Assembly: GCF_039544265.1 (NCBI RefSeq)
Contig: NZ_BAABLI010000010.1
Location: forward strand, 1-64,000
Origin: Corallincola platygyrae
GTDB lineage: Bacteria; Pseudomonadota; Gammaproteobacteria; Enterobacterales; Neiellaceae
Direction of reading: 5' to 3'
DNA: 64,000 nt
Shown piece by piece: positions 33,297 through 44,600 of the stretch (its first letter is position 1; each line of letters begins with the position of its first letter). The position numbers and the translations under genes are program-made. Under the pieces are notes generated by a model. It did no database searches. It was not told the DNA's origin and saw only the letters and a program-made list of their open reading frames with translations.

Positions 33297-36200
33297 ATGA
33301 TTTGGTCACAGCTAGGAAAGGCGTTGCTTGTGCTGCTGCTCGCAGTCGGGCTTTCCGCCTGTAAGGACCGCAAAATAGAAGACGAAGTGTTCTATTTTGT
33401 GCTGCCAGACCGCTTTCACAACGGAGACGCCAGCAATGATACTGCCGGCATCGATGGTGATAAGCATGACCATGGGTTTGATCCCACCGATAAGCGTTAC
33501 TACCACGGTGGCGATCTCAAAGGGTTGATTAAAAAGCTGCCCTACTTGGATCAAATGGGTGTCACCGCTATCTGGATGACCCCGATCTTTAAGAATATGC
33601 CTGCAGTCGATAATTCTGCGGGTTATCACGGCTACTGGACGATCGATTACACCCAGATTGACCCGCACTGGGGCAGCAACGCAGAGCTGCAGGAGTTGAT
33701 TGAGAAGTCTCACAAGCGTGATATCAAAGTATTCTTCGACATCGTCATCAACCATACCGCAGACGTAATCCGCTTTCAGGAATGCCACAACGCGGATGGC
33801 TCGCTGATCGACCCAGACGCAGGTTGCCCTTACCGTTCTCTGGAAGAGATCGAAACGAATCCTTACACACCGTTCGCGTTGCCAGGTTTGGAAGATGCCA
33901 AAGTGCCTGCGTGGTTAAACGACTTTGAGTATTACCACAATCAGGGCGACAGTACCTTTAGTGGCGAGAATTCACTGAATGGCGACTTCTATGGTCTGGA
34001 TGACCTGAAAACAGAACACCCAGATGTGGTTAGCGGCATGGTTGAGCTGTTCAAGTTTTGGATCAGTGAATACCGAATGGATGGTTTCCGTGTTGATACA
34101 GTGAAACATGTAAATATCGAGTTCTGGCAAGAGTGGACACCAGCCATCATGGCCCATGCAGAAGACGAAGGGTTGGATGACTTCTTTGTCTTCGGTGAGG
34201 TGTTTGAAGGACACCCAAAAGACTTGAGTGTCTATTCCACTAAGGGAACCCTGCCCTCGGTTCTCGATTTTGGGCTTTATTATGCGATTCGTGATGTAGT
34301 CGCAGATCATCAGGGCACAGATCGCCTGCAGTGGATCTTTGAGCGTGATGATTACTACACAGATGCTGACAGCAGCGCGGCTCAGTTACTTACCTTCTCA
34401 GGTAACCACGATGTTGGTCGTATTGGTCAACAGATTGATATCTTCAATCCTGATGCATCAGAAGAAGAGCGCCTTGCTCGTGCAGAGTTAGCCAATAGCA
34501 TTTTGTTCCTGGCCCGCGGTATTCCAGTGGTTTACTACGGTGACGAACAGGGCTTCACAGGTGATGGTAACGATGCAGACGCTCGTGAAGACATGATGCC
34601 CAGCCAGGTAGCTGAGTTTAATGACAATGACCTGATTGGTACCGACGACACCACAGCTGAAGACAACTTCAACAAACGCCACCCACTGTATAAAAATGTC
34701 AAGGGCCTCTCCAAGTTGCTGGACCAACACGTTGGTCTGCGCCGTGGTGATCAGTACCCAAGATATAGCAGTGCCGAACCGGGCATATTTGCTTTTTCTC
34801 GTTTGGATCGTGACGACAAAACTGAATACCTGGTTGTACTAAACACCTCAACCGAAACGCAGCAGTACGAAACTACTGTTGATTCGAATCGCTACATCCG
34901 CATCTGGCCCACTTTTGTCTCTCAAGGCCGGAATCAGCTTTCGCCTACATCTCTGAAACCAGATGCTGAAGGTGCTATTGCTCTGGATGTACCTGCACTG
35001 TCTGCACTGGTATATGTTGCTCAATCGGAGGTTTCAGATCCTACAGACACTCCAACTTTGAGCTTCAGCAGCCTGACCGACGGAGCTAAAGTGATGGACC
35101 GTGTTGAAGTAGAGGTTGCCATGGCTCATGACATCGAGCCCGCTTATCCTGCGCTTTATGGCGTGGACTTCGAAGTCAGTATTAACGGCGGCGAGTGGAC
35201 CTTTATCGGTCATGATGCGGTCGCACCTTATCGCGTGTTCTATGATGCTGAAGGCCTGGAAGATGGCACCCCTGTCAGCTTCCGCGCTACAGCCACCAAT
35301 GTGCCTGAGGAGAGTGTGGTTGAAGTCACCACAGAGATCGGCGCAGTGGAAGGCATGACCATCCTGTTCCAAAAACCTGAAGATTGGGAAGCCGCCAACA
35401 TCTATTGGTGGGCAGCCTCGCCACAGCCTGACACCAGCTGGCCGGGTGTAGCGATGGAGCCAGTCATAGGTGACTGGTACCAGTTTAAGTTTGATGACGG
35501 CGTCACTGGCGGCAGCATCATCTTTAACGATGGTGCAGGTCAACAAACCACAGACCTCTATCGTGAAGGCGACGGTTGTTACACCATCGAAGGCGGCTGG
35601 CAAGACAGCTGTGACCTGCCTCAGCCGGGCATGACTCTTTACTTCAAACAGCCTGATGGCTGGGCTGATACCATAAATCTCTATTACTGGAACGCCGCAC
35701 CGGCAGATGACGCAAGCTGGCCAGGTGTCGCCATGGAGTTGATTGGTGAAGGTTGGTACAAGTATCAGATGCCTACCGATGTGCAGATGGGCAACTTCAT
35801 CTTCAACGATGGCAATGGTAATCAAACCACTGATCTATACCGCGAAGGCGATGGCTGTTTCGAGAACGGAGACTGGCTGGTGGACTGTGTACCACCTCAG
35901 GCCGGAATCAAACTCTACTTTAAAAAGCCTGGCGACTGGGCTGATTCCATCAACCTCTACTATTGGAACGCAGATCCTGCCCCCGCAGTAGACTGGCCTG
36001 GTGCAGCCATGACAGATGAAGGCAATGACTGGTTCAGCTACCAGATGCCACTGAATGTCACCATGGCTAACCTGATCTTTAATGATGGTTCAGGCAACCA
36101 AACTACTGACCTATACCGCGAAGGTGATGGCTGTTATGCCGACGGAGAATGGACTGACACCTGTGATATCACAGGCTCAGAGCCGGGCTTCACCGTCTAC

Positions 36201-39200
36201 GTGCGTCGCCCTCTGAGCTGGAATGTGCCTAACATCTACTTCTGGGGAACAGGCAATGACCCTGAATGGCCAGGGGTAGAGATGACTGCGCTGGGAGATG
36301 ACTGGTATAGCTATCAGTTTGCCGATGGAGTCTCCGCTGCCAACGTTATTTTCAACGACCTGACAGGCAATCAAACCACAGATCTTTACCGTGAAGGCGA
36401 TGGTTGCTACGACATAGAAACCCAGCAATGGAGCGACAGTTGCGCCATTCCTGGCTTCACGGTTTATTTCGAAAAACCGGATGGCTGGGAAAATCCAAAC
36501 CTCTACTTCTGGAGCCCTGGCCCAACAGATGCACCCAATGTAGGTTGGCCTGGCGAGTCGATGGCGGATCTTGGCAGCAACTGGTTCAGCTACCAATTCC
36601 CAGCGGGCGTTCAGTTCGCCAACCTGATCTTCAACGATGGCTCAGGCAGCCAAACCACCGACCTGTTTAGAGAAGGGAATGGGTGTTACATCCTGGCAGA
36701 TGAAAGCTGGGTAGACAGCTGTGATGTGCCACAACCCGGCTTGAAACTCTATTTCAAAAAGCCAGATGGTTGGGGTGACAACATCAACCTCTATTACTGG
36801 CAGGCAGATCCAGCGCCAGCGGTCGACTGGCCTGGTACGGCGATGACCAATCTTGGCGATGGCTGGTACGTTTTCGAATTCCCACAAGGTGTCGATAGTG
36901 CCAACCTGATCTTCAATGACGGCTCAGGCAACCAAACCACGGATCTGTTCCGCGATGCTGACGGTTGCTTCGGTGAGTTCAGCGACGACTGGCGTAACAG
37001 TTGTATCACGCCGGAGTCGAATACTGATGTCGAGATCCAGAATGCATCGGCACACTGGGTCGCTCTCAACAGTTTACTATGGACTCCTTCAGACAACCGC
37101 TGGGCTCGCGTCGAACTGGTATCAGCGCAATCTCAATCGATTGTCGTAACGGATAACCAACTCGAAAATGTCGAAGTCTCAGTTGGTTTAGGTTCGGGCG
37201 CATCTATTCCTGCCGATATTGCAGAAAAAGCACCTCACCTGACAGGGCTTGCAGCCTGGTCGGTTGACGGCATTGATGCGGCGATAGCAGACCAGTTGCT
37301 TAAGGGACACTTGCTACTGGCAGCCTATGACAGCAACGACTTCTTACTTGAAGTAACACGCGTGCAAACACCTTGGCTCTTGGACGAGCTCTATGCTTAC
37401 AATGGTCAGTTGGGTCTTTATTATGAAGCGGGTCAACCACATATCTCGGTATGGGCACCAACCGCTCAAAATGTTCAGCTGATCCTCTCCAGTGATGCAC
37501 TGTCTGACACTGCACCTATTGCAGCAACATCTGTCAGCAATGGTGTTTACCACTTCGTTGGTGATGAAAGCTGGAATCTGATGTATTACCAGTTTGAAAT
37601 CGCAGTCTTCCACCACTTGAGTGATCAGCTGGAAACCTTCCGCGTGACTGACCCCTACTCAGTCAGCCTGAGTACAAACAGTCGTTATAGTCAGGTAGTT
37701 AACCTGAACGATGCCAGCCTCAAACCAACGGGTTGGGACGCTATTCAGAAAGCGTTGCCACCTCACAGCGATATCACGGTCTACGAAGGACATGTGCGTG
37801 ACTTCAGCGCCTTCGACACCTCGGTACCCGCGGAGCATCGAGGCAAATATCTGGCATTCACCTACAACGGCGTAGACGGCGCACCACTGTCAGCGGGTAT
37901 GGCACATCTGCAAGCGCTGCAAGCTGCTGGCCTGAGTCACTTCCACCTTCTGCCGGTCAACGATCTTGGCTCCATCATCGAAGATGAAAGTATGCGTGCC
38001 GATCTGGACGACCCATACTCACAACTATGCAGCTTGGTGACCACAGACGCTGTCCAAGCTCGCTGTGGTGACTTTGATACGCTGACCTTAGGTGAAGCGC
38101 TGACACAACTGAAAGACGCAGATCCGCTTAGTACTGAGATCCAAGCGATCCTGTACGAACCTCGCAGTGACGCCGCGGTTTCCGTAGACGGCTTTAACTG
38201 GGGTTACGACCCTTACCATTTCAACGCTGTCGAAGGCAGTTACGCGACAGATCCTCAGGGCACAGCGCGCATCACCGAGTTCCGAGAACTAGTGAAAGCG
38301 CTTGATGAAGTGGGACTCAATGTGGTGGTAGACGTTGTATACAACCACACCTTCGCTTCAGGTCTGAATACGCAGTCGGTATTGGACAAAGTTGTTCCAG
38401 GTTACTATCACCGTCGCAACGCCTACAGCGGCGATGTTGAGATGAGCACCTGCTGTGACAATACGGCCACAGAGCACGAAATGATGGCCAAACTGCTGAC
38501 CGATACGCTGGTGCACTGGGCCAAGCAGTATAAGATCGATGCGTTCCGTTTCGACCTGATGGGCCACATTCCAAAAGCTGTGATGGTCGAAGCCCAGGCA
38601 GAACTGCAAAGCCTGACCCTTGCCAATGACGGTGTCGATGGTGCCAACATCTACCTCTATGGCGAAGGTTGGGACTTCGGCGAAGTGGCGGGTAACCAGC
38701 GCTTTGAGCAAGCCACTCAGTTCAACATGGCGGGTACCGGCATAGGTACCTTTAATGACCGTCTGCGCGATGCGGTTCGTGGTGGCAACTTCACTGACCG
38801 TGGCGATGCTCAGGGTTTCGGTAACGGCAACGAGTTGTTCTGGAACGGCCGAGCACCAGGCGCGTCCAGTCTTGTTGACCAAGCTGACCGTATCCGTATC
38901 GGTATGGCAGGTAACCTGCAGACTTATCCGTTTGTTGATAACTCAGGTACCACCACTGACGGCCTGAGCTATAGCGGGGTTGGCTACAACCTGGATCCAC
39001 AGGAAGCAGTCAACTACGTCGACAAGCACGATAACGAAACTCTGTGGGATAACACGCAACCTAAACTGCCTGATGATCTGACTATTGCTGAACGTATTCG
39101 CGTGCACGCGCTAAGCCAATCGTTCGTCAACTTAGGCCAGGGTATACCGTTCCATCAGATGGCTTCTGATCTGGCACGCTCTAAGTCGATGGACCGCAAC

Positions 39201-40343
39201 TCGTTCGACTCAGGCGATTGGTTCAATAAGATCGACTTCACTAAGCAAAGCAATAACTGGGCGGTAGGCCTACCTCCAGCAGAAAGTAACGATGTACGTT
39301 GGGATCGTATGCGTGAAGTGATGAGCAACAGTAATACTGTGGCACAGGCTGCGAATATCGAAATGGCTACGTCCCTGTTCCAGCAGCAACTTCAGTTGCG
39401 CTACGACAGCAAGTTATTCCGTCTCGATACCGCCGATCAGGTAGAGCAACGCTTGGCATACTGGAACACTGGCCCAGACCAGGCAGCAGGTATCATCGCC
39501 ATGAGTGTCAGTGATGGCGTTTGTGCCGGTGATGACTTGGATCCCGCCTATGACGGTATCCTGGTGCTGTTTAATGCTGACCGCGTTAGCCGCGATATTA
39601 CTTTGACCGGACTGGGTGGGCTCAGCCTTCACAGCATTCAGCAGAATGGCGCTGACACTGTTGTTAAGACAGCGTCAGTGAATGGGGAGACCTATACGCT
39701 GCCAGCCTTAACCGCTGCGGTGTTTGTTCAGGACCAGGCTGCGGCCCAAGGCGAGTTCCCATGTAACCCAAGCTACGGTGCTGTCACTGAACCTGGCTTT
39801 ACGATTTACTTCAAGAAGCCTGCCGACTGGGCTGCGCCAAATGCCTATTACTGGAACACGGCACCGGAGTCATACGCCATTGATTGGCCAGGCGCACCTA
39901 TGCTGCCGCTGGGTGATGATTGGTATAGCTTTGAAATGCCGGCAGGTGTGCAGAGCGCCAATATCATCTTCAATGATGGTAATGGTAACCAAACCACCGA
40001 CCTGTATCGTGAAGGCGAAGGCTGTTATGAGAACGACACTTGGAGTGACAGCTGCGCTCTGCCCGGTTTGAGCTTCTGGTTTGAAAAGCCCGCTGACTGG
40101 ACCGACGAAGTGTATCTCTACTTCTGGGGTGCTGCAGTAGACGGTCCAGGCTGGCCAGGTCAGCTGATGACGGATCTAGGTAACGGCTGGTTCTTCTTCC
40201 AGATGCCTGATGGCGTCCGCTCTACCAACCTGATCTTCAGTGATGCCAACGGCACAGGTAATCAAACCAGCGATCTATTCCGGACCGCCAACGGCTGCTA
40301 CAGCGTTGATACCGGTTGGACAGATAGCTGCGACCTGCCCTAG
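33297..40343 (+). CDS. Giant starch-degrading lipoprotein: alpha-amylase plus pullulanase-type GH13 with eight starch-binding modules
   Basis: The 2348-residue protein has a lipoprotein signal (LLLLAVGLSAC, lipid on Cys22). GH13 domain 1 (about 30-580) resembles alpha-amylase, with catalytic Asp267 (GFRVDTVKH), Glu301 (FGEVFEG) and Asp372 (GNHDVGR). A beta-sandwich linker follows. Six modules of about 92 residues lie at 686-1236, each with WPG..M, IFNDG..NQTTDL and two cysteines; they fit starch-binding module family CBM26. Next come a pullulanase N-terminal region with a CBM48-like part (about 1240-1480) and GH13 domain 2 (about 1490-2140) with Asp1753, Glu1790 and Asp1912. Two more modules end the protein (2167-2348). 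The enzyme should cut alpha-1,4 and alpha-1,6 links in starch or glycogen at the cell surface. Neither neighbour is a maltose gene. Confidence 0.93.
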   Translation: MIWSQLGKALLVLLLAVGLSACKDRKIEDEVFYFVLPDRFHNGDASNDTAGIDGDKHDHGFDPTDKRYYHGGDLKGLIKKLPYLDQMGVTAIWMTPIFKNMPAVDNSAGYHGYWTIDYTQIDPHWGSNAELQELIEKSHKRDIKVFFDIVINHTADVIRFQECHNADGSLIDPDAGCPYRSLEEIETNPYTPFALPGLEDAKVPAWLNDFEYYHNQGDSTFSGENSLNGDFYGLDDLKTEHPDVVSGMVELFKFWISEYRMDGFRVDTVKHVNIEFWQEWTPAIMAHAEDEGLDDFFVFGEVFEGHPKDLSVYSTKGTLPSVLDFGLYYAIRDVVADHQGTDRLQWIFERDDYYTDADSSAAQLLTFSGNHDVGRIGQQIDIFNPDASEEERLARAELANSILFLARGIPVVYYGDEQGFTGDGNDADAREDMMPSQVAEFNDNDLIGTDDTTAEDNFNKRHPLYKNVKGLSKLLDQHVGLRRGDQYPRYSSAEPGIFAFSRLDRDDKTEYLVVLNTSTETQQYETTVDSNRYIRIWPTFVSQGRNQLSPTSLKPDAEGAIALDVPALSALVYVAQSEVSDPTDTPTLSFSSLTDGAKVMDRVEVEVAMAHDIEPAYPALYGVDFEVSINGGEWTFIGHDAVAPYRVFYDAEGLEDGTPVSFRATATNVPEESVVEVTTEIGAVEGMTILFQKPEDWEAANIYWWAASPQPDTSWPGVAMEPVIGDWYQFKFDDGVTGGSIIFNDGAGQQTTDLYREGDGCYTIEGGWQDSCDLPQPGMTLYFKQPDGWADTINLYYWNAAPADDASWPGVAMELIGEGWYKYQMPTDVQMGNFIFNDGNGNQTTDLYREGDGCFENGDWLVDCVPPQAGIKLYFKKPGDWADSINLYYWNADPAPAVDWPGAAMTDEGNDWFSYQMPLNVTMANLIFNDGSGNQTTDLYREGDGCYADGEWTDTCDITGSEPGFTVYVRRPLSWNVPNIYFWGTGNDPEWPGVEMTALGDDWYSYQFADGVSAANVIFNDLTGNQTTDLYREGDGCYDIETQQWSDSCAIPGFTVYFEKPDGWENPNLYFWSPGPTDAPNVGWPGESMADLGSNWFSYQFPAGVQFANLIFNDGSGSQTTDLFREGNGCYILADESWVDSCDVPQPGLKLYFKKPDGWGDNINLYYWQADPAPAVDWPGTAMTNLGDGWYVFEFPQGVDSANLIFNDGSGNQTTDLFRDADGCFGEFSDDWRNSCITPESNTDVEIQNASAHWVALNSLLWTPSDNRWARVELVSAQSQSIVVTDNQLENVEVSVGLGSGASIPADIAEKAPHLTGLAAWSVDGIDAAIADQLLKGHLLLAAYDSNDFLLEVTRVQTPWLLDELYAYNGQLGLYYEAGQPHISVWAPTAQNVQLILSSDALSDTAPIAATSVSNGVYHFVGDESWNLMYYQFEIAVFHHLSDQLETFRVTDPYSVSLSTNSRYSQVVNLNDASLKPTGWDAIQKALPPHSDITVYEGHVRDFSAFDTSVPAEHRGKYLAFTYNGVDGAPLSAGMAHLQALQAAGLSHFHLLPVNDLGSIIEDESMRADLDDPYSQLCSLVTTDAVQARCGDFDTLTLGEALTQLKDADPLSTEIQAILYEPRSDAAVSVDGFNWGYDPYHFNAVEGSYATDPQGTARITEFRELVKALDEVGLNVVVDVVYNHTFASGLNTQSVLDKVVPGYYHRRNAYSGDVEMSTCCDNTATEHEMMAKLLTDTLVHWAKQYKIDAFRFDLMGHIPKAVMVEAQAELQSLTLANDGVDGANIYLYGEGWDFGEVAGNQRFEQATQFNMAGTGIGTFNDRLRDAVRGGNFTDRGDAQGFGNGNELFWNGRAPGASSLVDQADRIRIGMAGNLQTYPFVDNSGTTTDGLSYSGVGYNLDPQEAVNYVDKHDNETLWDNTQPKLPDDLTIAERIRVHALSQSFVNLGQGIPFHQMASDLARSKSMDRNSFDSGDWFNKIDFTKQSNNWAVGLPPAESNDVRWDRMREVMSNSNTVAQAANIEMATSLFQQQLQLRYDSKLFRLDTADQVEQRLAYWNTGPDQAAGIIAMSVSDGVCAGDDLDPAYDGILVLFNADRVSRDITLTGLGGLSLHSIQQNGADTVVKTASVNGETYTLPALTAAVFVQDQAAAQGEFPCNPSYGAVTEPGFTIYFKKPADWAAPNAYYWNTAPESYAIDWPGAPMLPLGDDWYSFEMPAGVQSANIIFNDGNGNQTTDLYREGEGCYENDTWSDSCALPGLSFWFEKPADWTDEVYLYFWGAAVDGPGWPGQLMTDLGNGWFFFQMPDGVRSTNLIFSDANGTGNQTSDLFRTANGCYSVDTGWTDSCDLP
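35352..37004 (+). repeat. Six tandem starch-binding-module repeats (central block)
   Basis: Six copies of about 276 bp encode residues 686-1236. The segment coding for NQTTDLYREGDGC is the most alike between copies at the DNA level. Copies 3 and 6 share the NLYYW.ADPAPAVDWPG stretch, which suggests recent duplication or gene conversion between them. Confidence 0.88.
39795..40340 (+). repeat. Two further starch-binding-module repeats (C-terminal block)
   Basis: Copies seven and eight encode residues 2167-2348. Copy 7 resembles the central block closely. Copy 8 is more divergent (GLSFWFEKPADW, NQTSDLFRTANGC). Confidence 0.86.
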
Positions 40344-40373
40344 TGTTTAGTTGATAGCTCACAACAAAAGGTA

Positions 40374-40400
40374 AAGGCCGCTGACGCGGCCTTCTTTTTT
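40374..40400 (+). terminator. Rho-independent terminator after the starch lipoprotein gene
   Basis: AAGGCCGC and GCGGCCTT pair across TGAC and are followed by CTTTTTT. It lies about 30 bp after the stop and just before the converging aldo/keto reductase gene. Confidence 0.9.
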
Positions 40401-40432
40401 GCAATGCCTGTTTGCGTTACATATTGCACAAG

Positions 40433-41485
40433 CTAAAACGGTACCGGGTACTGCTTAAATACCGCGCCAATCTGGGTCAGCGCTTCATCACTCAGGGTGA
40501 TATCAAAGGCATCAATATCTTCTTCCAGCTGCGCCATAGACGTAGCGCCGATAATGGAGGATGCCACACCATCGACTTGGTCAACCCAGGCCAGCGCCAG
40601 TTGGGAAGGCGTTATGTTGTGTGCCTTAGCGATGTCGACATACGCAGTCACGGCAGCTTCGGAGGCTGGGTTATCGCGGAACAGGCCATTGCGCTGAGAG
40701 ATAGTCCAGCGGCTACCCTCCGGCCGGGCACCATTCAGGTACTTGCCGCTTAACGCACCACCAGCCAAGGGAGACCATGGCAAAAACGCAACATCCGCAT
40801 GGACGCAGTTTTCGATCAGATAAGGCCAGTCTTTGGCGTGCAGCAGGCTGAACTCATTCTGAATCGACACCATACGTGGCAACGCATGTTTTTCACTTAG
40901 GCGGATATATTCATTGATCCCCCAAGGCGTGTCGTCCGACAGTCCGCAGTAACGGATCTTGCCCGCTTTCACACACTCGTTCAGCGCCTGTAGGATCTCC
41001 AGCATCTGGTTGGAGTGCGCCTCGCCGTCGACATCTGTGAAGCCGATTTGTCCAGGCCAATGTTTGGCAAAATGGGGAGACGTGCGGTTTGGCCAATGCA
41101 GCTGAAACAGATCGATATAGTCGGTTTGCAGTCGCTCAAGGGACCCATCCACCGCCTGGATCACCGTCTCACCACTGATCTCACTGCCATTTCTTATCCA
41201 GCCCAAGCCACCACCGGCGATCTTAGTCGCCAGTACAATCTCTTTGCGACGTTGTGGATTGGCGGCTAACCAGTTGCCGATGATGGTTTCGGTTTTGCCG
41301 TAGGTGTCCGGCGTTGGAGGTACCGCATACATCTCGGCGGTATCGATAAAGTTGATACCACGGGACAACGCATATTCGATCTGTTGGTTGGCATCCTGCT
41401 GATTGTTTTGAACACCCCAGGTCATGCTGCCAAGACACACTCGTGACACCTCGATGCCGCTGCTTCCCAATCTGGCATATCGCAT
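40433..41485 (-). CDS. Tas-like NADP(H)-dependent aldo/keto reductase
   Basis: The 350-residue protein closely follows the E. coli Tas pattern: MRYARLGSSGIEVS at the start, NFIDTAEMYAVPPTPDTYGKTE, the catalytic-lysine segment LATKIAG, DLFQLHWPNR with the active-site His, and a C-terminal NADP-binding part (LALAWVDQVDGVASSIIGATSMAQL). I start it at ATG 41485, since the frame to 41497 adds only four residues. Substrate is unknown; Tas itself was found through suppression of a tyrosine requirement. It is a single-gene unit converging on the starch lipoprotein gene. Confidence 0.9.
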   Translation of the reverse strand: MRYARLGSSGIEVSRVCLGSMTWGVQNNQQDANQQIEYALSRGINFIDTAEMYAVPPTPDTYGKTETIIGNWLAANPQRRKEIVLATKIAGGGLGWIRNGSEISGETVIQAVDGSLERLQTDYIDLFQLHWPNRTSPHFAKHWPGQIGFTDVDGEAHSNQMLEILQALNECVKAGKIRYCGLSDDTPWGINEYIRLSEKHALPRMVSIQNEFSLLHAKDWPYLIENCVHADVAFLPWSPLAGGALSGKYLNGARPEGSRWTISQRNGLFRDNPASEAAVTAYVDIAKAHNITPSQLALAWVDQVDGVASSIIGATSMAQLEEDIDAFDITLSDEALTQIGAVFKQYPVPF

Positions 41486-41632
41486 TCTGTACCCCACTAA
41501 AGATGATGAATATGAGCGTTCAAACTCATGAAAGAAGAAAACTAGATATATGCGCTTAAGGACAATTTCTCAAGCGGGAGAACAAATTAGGGCGGCGATA
41601 AAAGAGGTTTCACCCAGCCCTGTCATGTCATT

Positions 41633-44600
41633 TTAAGACCGGGACTTGGCCAACTCTCTTTCCAACTTGTGCTGCCGTGCCTGTGGCGAGCGACTATACC
41701 GTCCAATCAGATAATAGAGACAGGGCACCACAAACAGAGTGATCAGCGTTGACACCAACATGCCACCAAAGATCACCACACCAATGGCAAAGCGGTTTTC
41801 TGCACCCGCGCCACTGGCATAAAGCATCGGCAATGCCCCCAACAACGTAGTAAATGCCGTCATCAGGATCGGACGCAGCCGATAACTTGCCGCCTGACGG
41901 GTCGCGTCCAATAGATCTAAACCTTTGTCGCGAAGCTGATTGGCGAACTCAACGATAAGGATGCCGTTTTTGGTCACCATGCCTATCAACATCAACAGTC
42001 CAAGCTGGCTGTAGATATTGAAGGTTTCACCGGAGATCAGCAGCGCCCCCAAGCCCCCCACTAATCCCAAAGGCACGGTGATCATCACAATGCTTGGACT
42101 GATAAAACTCTCAAACTGGGCGGCCAGTACCAGGTAACACACCAGCAATGCCAAACCAAACAGCAGCACCACATCACGTTGGCTATCAAAGTACTCCTTT
42201 GACTCACCGGCATAATCGAAGGTGTATCCCGGTGGCAGCATAGGTCTCGCTTCATCGGCAAGAAAATCGAGCGCTTCGCCCAGGGTGGCTTTGGCGGTCA
42301 GATTGGCTTTGATATTGATAGATTTTTTACGCTGATAATGAAACAGCCCGCGTGCTGAAGCGTGCTCCTCTGCAATAATCAGGGTGTTCAAGGAGATCAG
42401 TTCACCCTTGTCGTTGGGCACATAGACTTTAGCCAGATCGGACTCGGACATGAACTGGCTTTCATCCGCCTTCAGATAGACATCATACTCATCGCCGCGC
42501 TCCTCGAAGCGCGTTTGGTTGCGGCCACCCAGCAGCACTTCCAACGTTGATGCAATATCCTGTACCGACACCCCAAGTTGACGAGCCACCGGCAGGTCAA
42601 TGGTAAGGATCAGCTCCGGTGTGGTCGGGTTGTAATCCAGATCCACGCCTTCCATCAAGCCGCTTTGCTCGGCTTTTTCTGCCAACTCCCGAGCAAAATG
42701 CCATAACCGCTGATAATCCTCGCCCTGCAGGACAAACTGCACAGGCTCGCCCATACGGCCACCAAAACCCGGCACATAGGGGATCACCTTTACGTCAGGC
42801 ACATCGATGGTGGCAGCACGGATCATCTCCACCACATCATGAGCACTCTCTTCCCTGTCCTGCCAGTCTTCCAACTGAATAATGAAAAATCCCTGATGAT
42901 CGGCCCAGGATCCAAATGCCGGCGCAGAGTAGTTAAGAGAACGAATAGGACCATTATCTCGTAGCGGGATCAGACGCGCTTCAATCGCAGACATACTTTC
43001 AAGCATGCGGTCGTAACTGGTCGCCTCGACACCTGCCACGTACACATTTACTGTGCCGCGGTCCTCCTTTGGCGCAAACGCTTTCTTTTGCGCCTGGTAA
43101 CTGAACACCATAGCAGTCAGTGCCGCCAACACTATCACTACCGCAAGCCAACTGTGATTCAGCAGCTTATCTAACCAGCGTCCGTAGCCTTGTCGCAGTC
43201 GTTCCAGTCCGCGATCAATAACAGCCTGCGGGCCCTTGGGTGTGGACTTGGCTTTGTGAAAAACAGCTCCACCCATCACAGGTGCCAGGGTCAATGCCAC
43301 CAAACTGGAAACCACCACGGCGGCCGATAACAAAACCGCAAACTCGGTAAACAGTCGGCCCATTTTGCCATCCATAAACAGCAGTGGCAGGAACACCATC
43401 ACCAATACGACGGTTGTGGCAATCACGGCAAAATTCAGCTCACGGGCGCCTTTAAAGGCAGCAACCAGAGGTGACTCGCCATTAGCACGATGGCGGGCAA
43501 TGTTTTCGGTGATCACGACTGCATCGTCCACCACCAGGCCGATCGCCAGTACCATCGCCATCAGGGTGATCAAGTTGATGGAGAAGCCGGCCAGATAAGC
43601 AACGGTAAATGCCGATATCAATGAGATAGGCACGGTAACCGCAGGGATAAGCGTCGAGCTGATACGGCCCAAAAACAGATACAGCACCAACACCACAAAC
43701 AGAGCAACATAAGCCAGCGTGGAGTACACCTCAGAAATAGCAGCGCGAATAAACTTGGTGCTGTCGTAATCGATATACAGCTCTGCACCATCGGGTAGAA
43801 ACTGCTGCAGATAGGGAAGCTGCCTGCGCACCTCATCAGCCACTTCTAATGGGTTGGCTTGTGACATGGGCACAATACCCAGACCAAAGCTATCAACACC
43901 GTCAGCCTTAAAGGTGGTGGTATCTTTTTTGGCGCCGACATATACCCGCGCGACATCGCGAAGGTAGACTGGACCGCCCTCGCCTCGCATCAGCTGGATG
44001 TTTTCGAAGTCTTGTTGGTCTTGGTATTGACGATCAACCCGCACAACGCGGTTTAGACTTTCATTGCGGATATAACCAGCAGGTAGCTGGACATTTTCCT
44101 GTCGCAGCACATCAATCACGTCCTGAGTCGTTAATCCTCGAGCAGCGAGTTGCTCTGGATCCAGCTCGATATACATCACCCGCTCAACAACACCCGAAGT
44201 ATTGACCGCACTCTCGCCGGGCAACAGGCTGAGTCGCTCAACCAGCACCCGCTCAGCAAAGTCGCTCATATCAACGCGGTCCAGCGCAGATCCGGTCAGA
44301 TTGAGCCACATGATCGGTGCATTATCACCATCATCTTTGCGAATAATCGGTTCGTCGACGTCATCAGGCAGATCATTGCGAGCGCGGTTTACCGCATCGC
44401 GCACATCACTGAGCGCTTCAAGCATGTTGTGACCCTGCTTGAAAGTGATGGTGATGCCAGACCAGCCATCCCAAGAGGAGGACCAGATGTAATCAATGCC
44501 ATCAATGCCGCTGAGTTGATCTTCGATCGGATTGGTTATCTGGGTTTCAACGATAGAGGAGGCACTGCCGCGATAGGCGGTACCGATAGAAACCACCGGG

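Noticed and set aside
35034..35825. 263-codon frame opposite the starch lipoprotein gene
   Set aside because: It is antisense to coding repeats, and no family or start signal supports it.
35352..37004. Regularly spaced DNA repeats that might be read as an array
   Set aside because: The period of about 276 bp matches protein modules in an open frame, with no short identical repeats or unique spacers, so this is not a CRISPR array.
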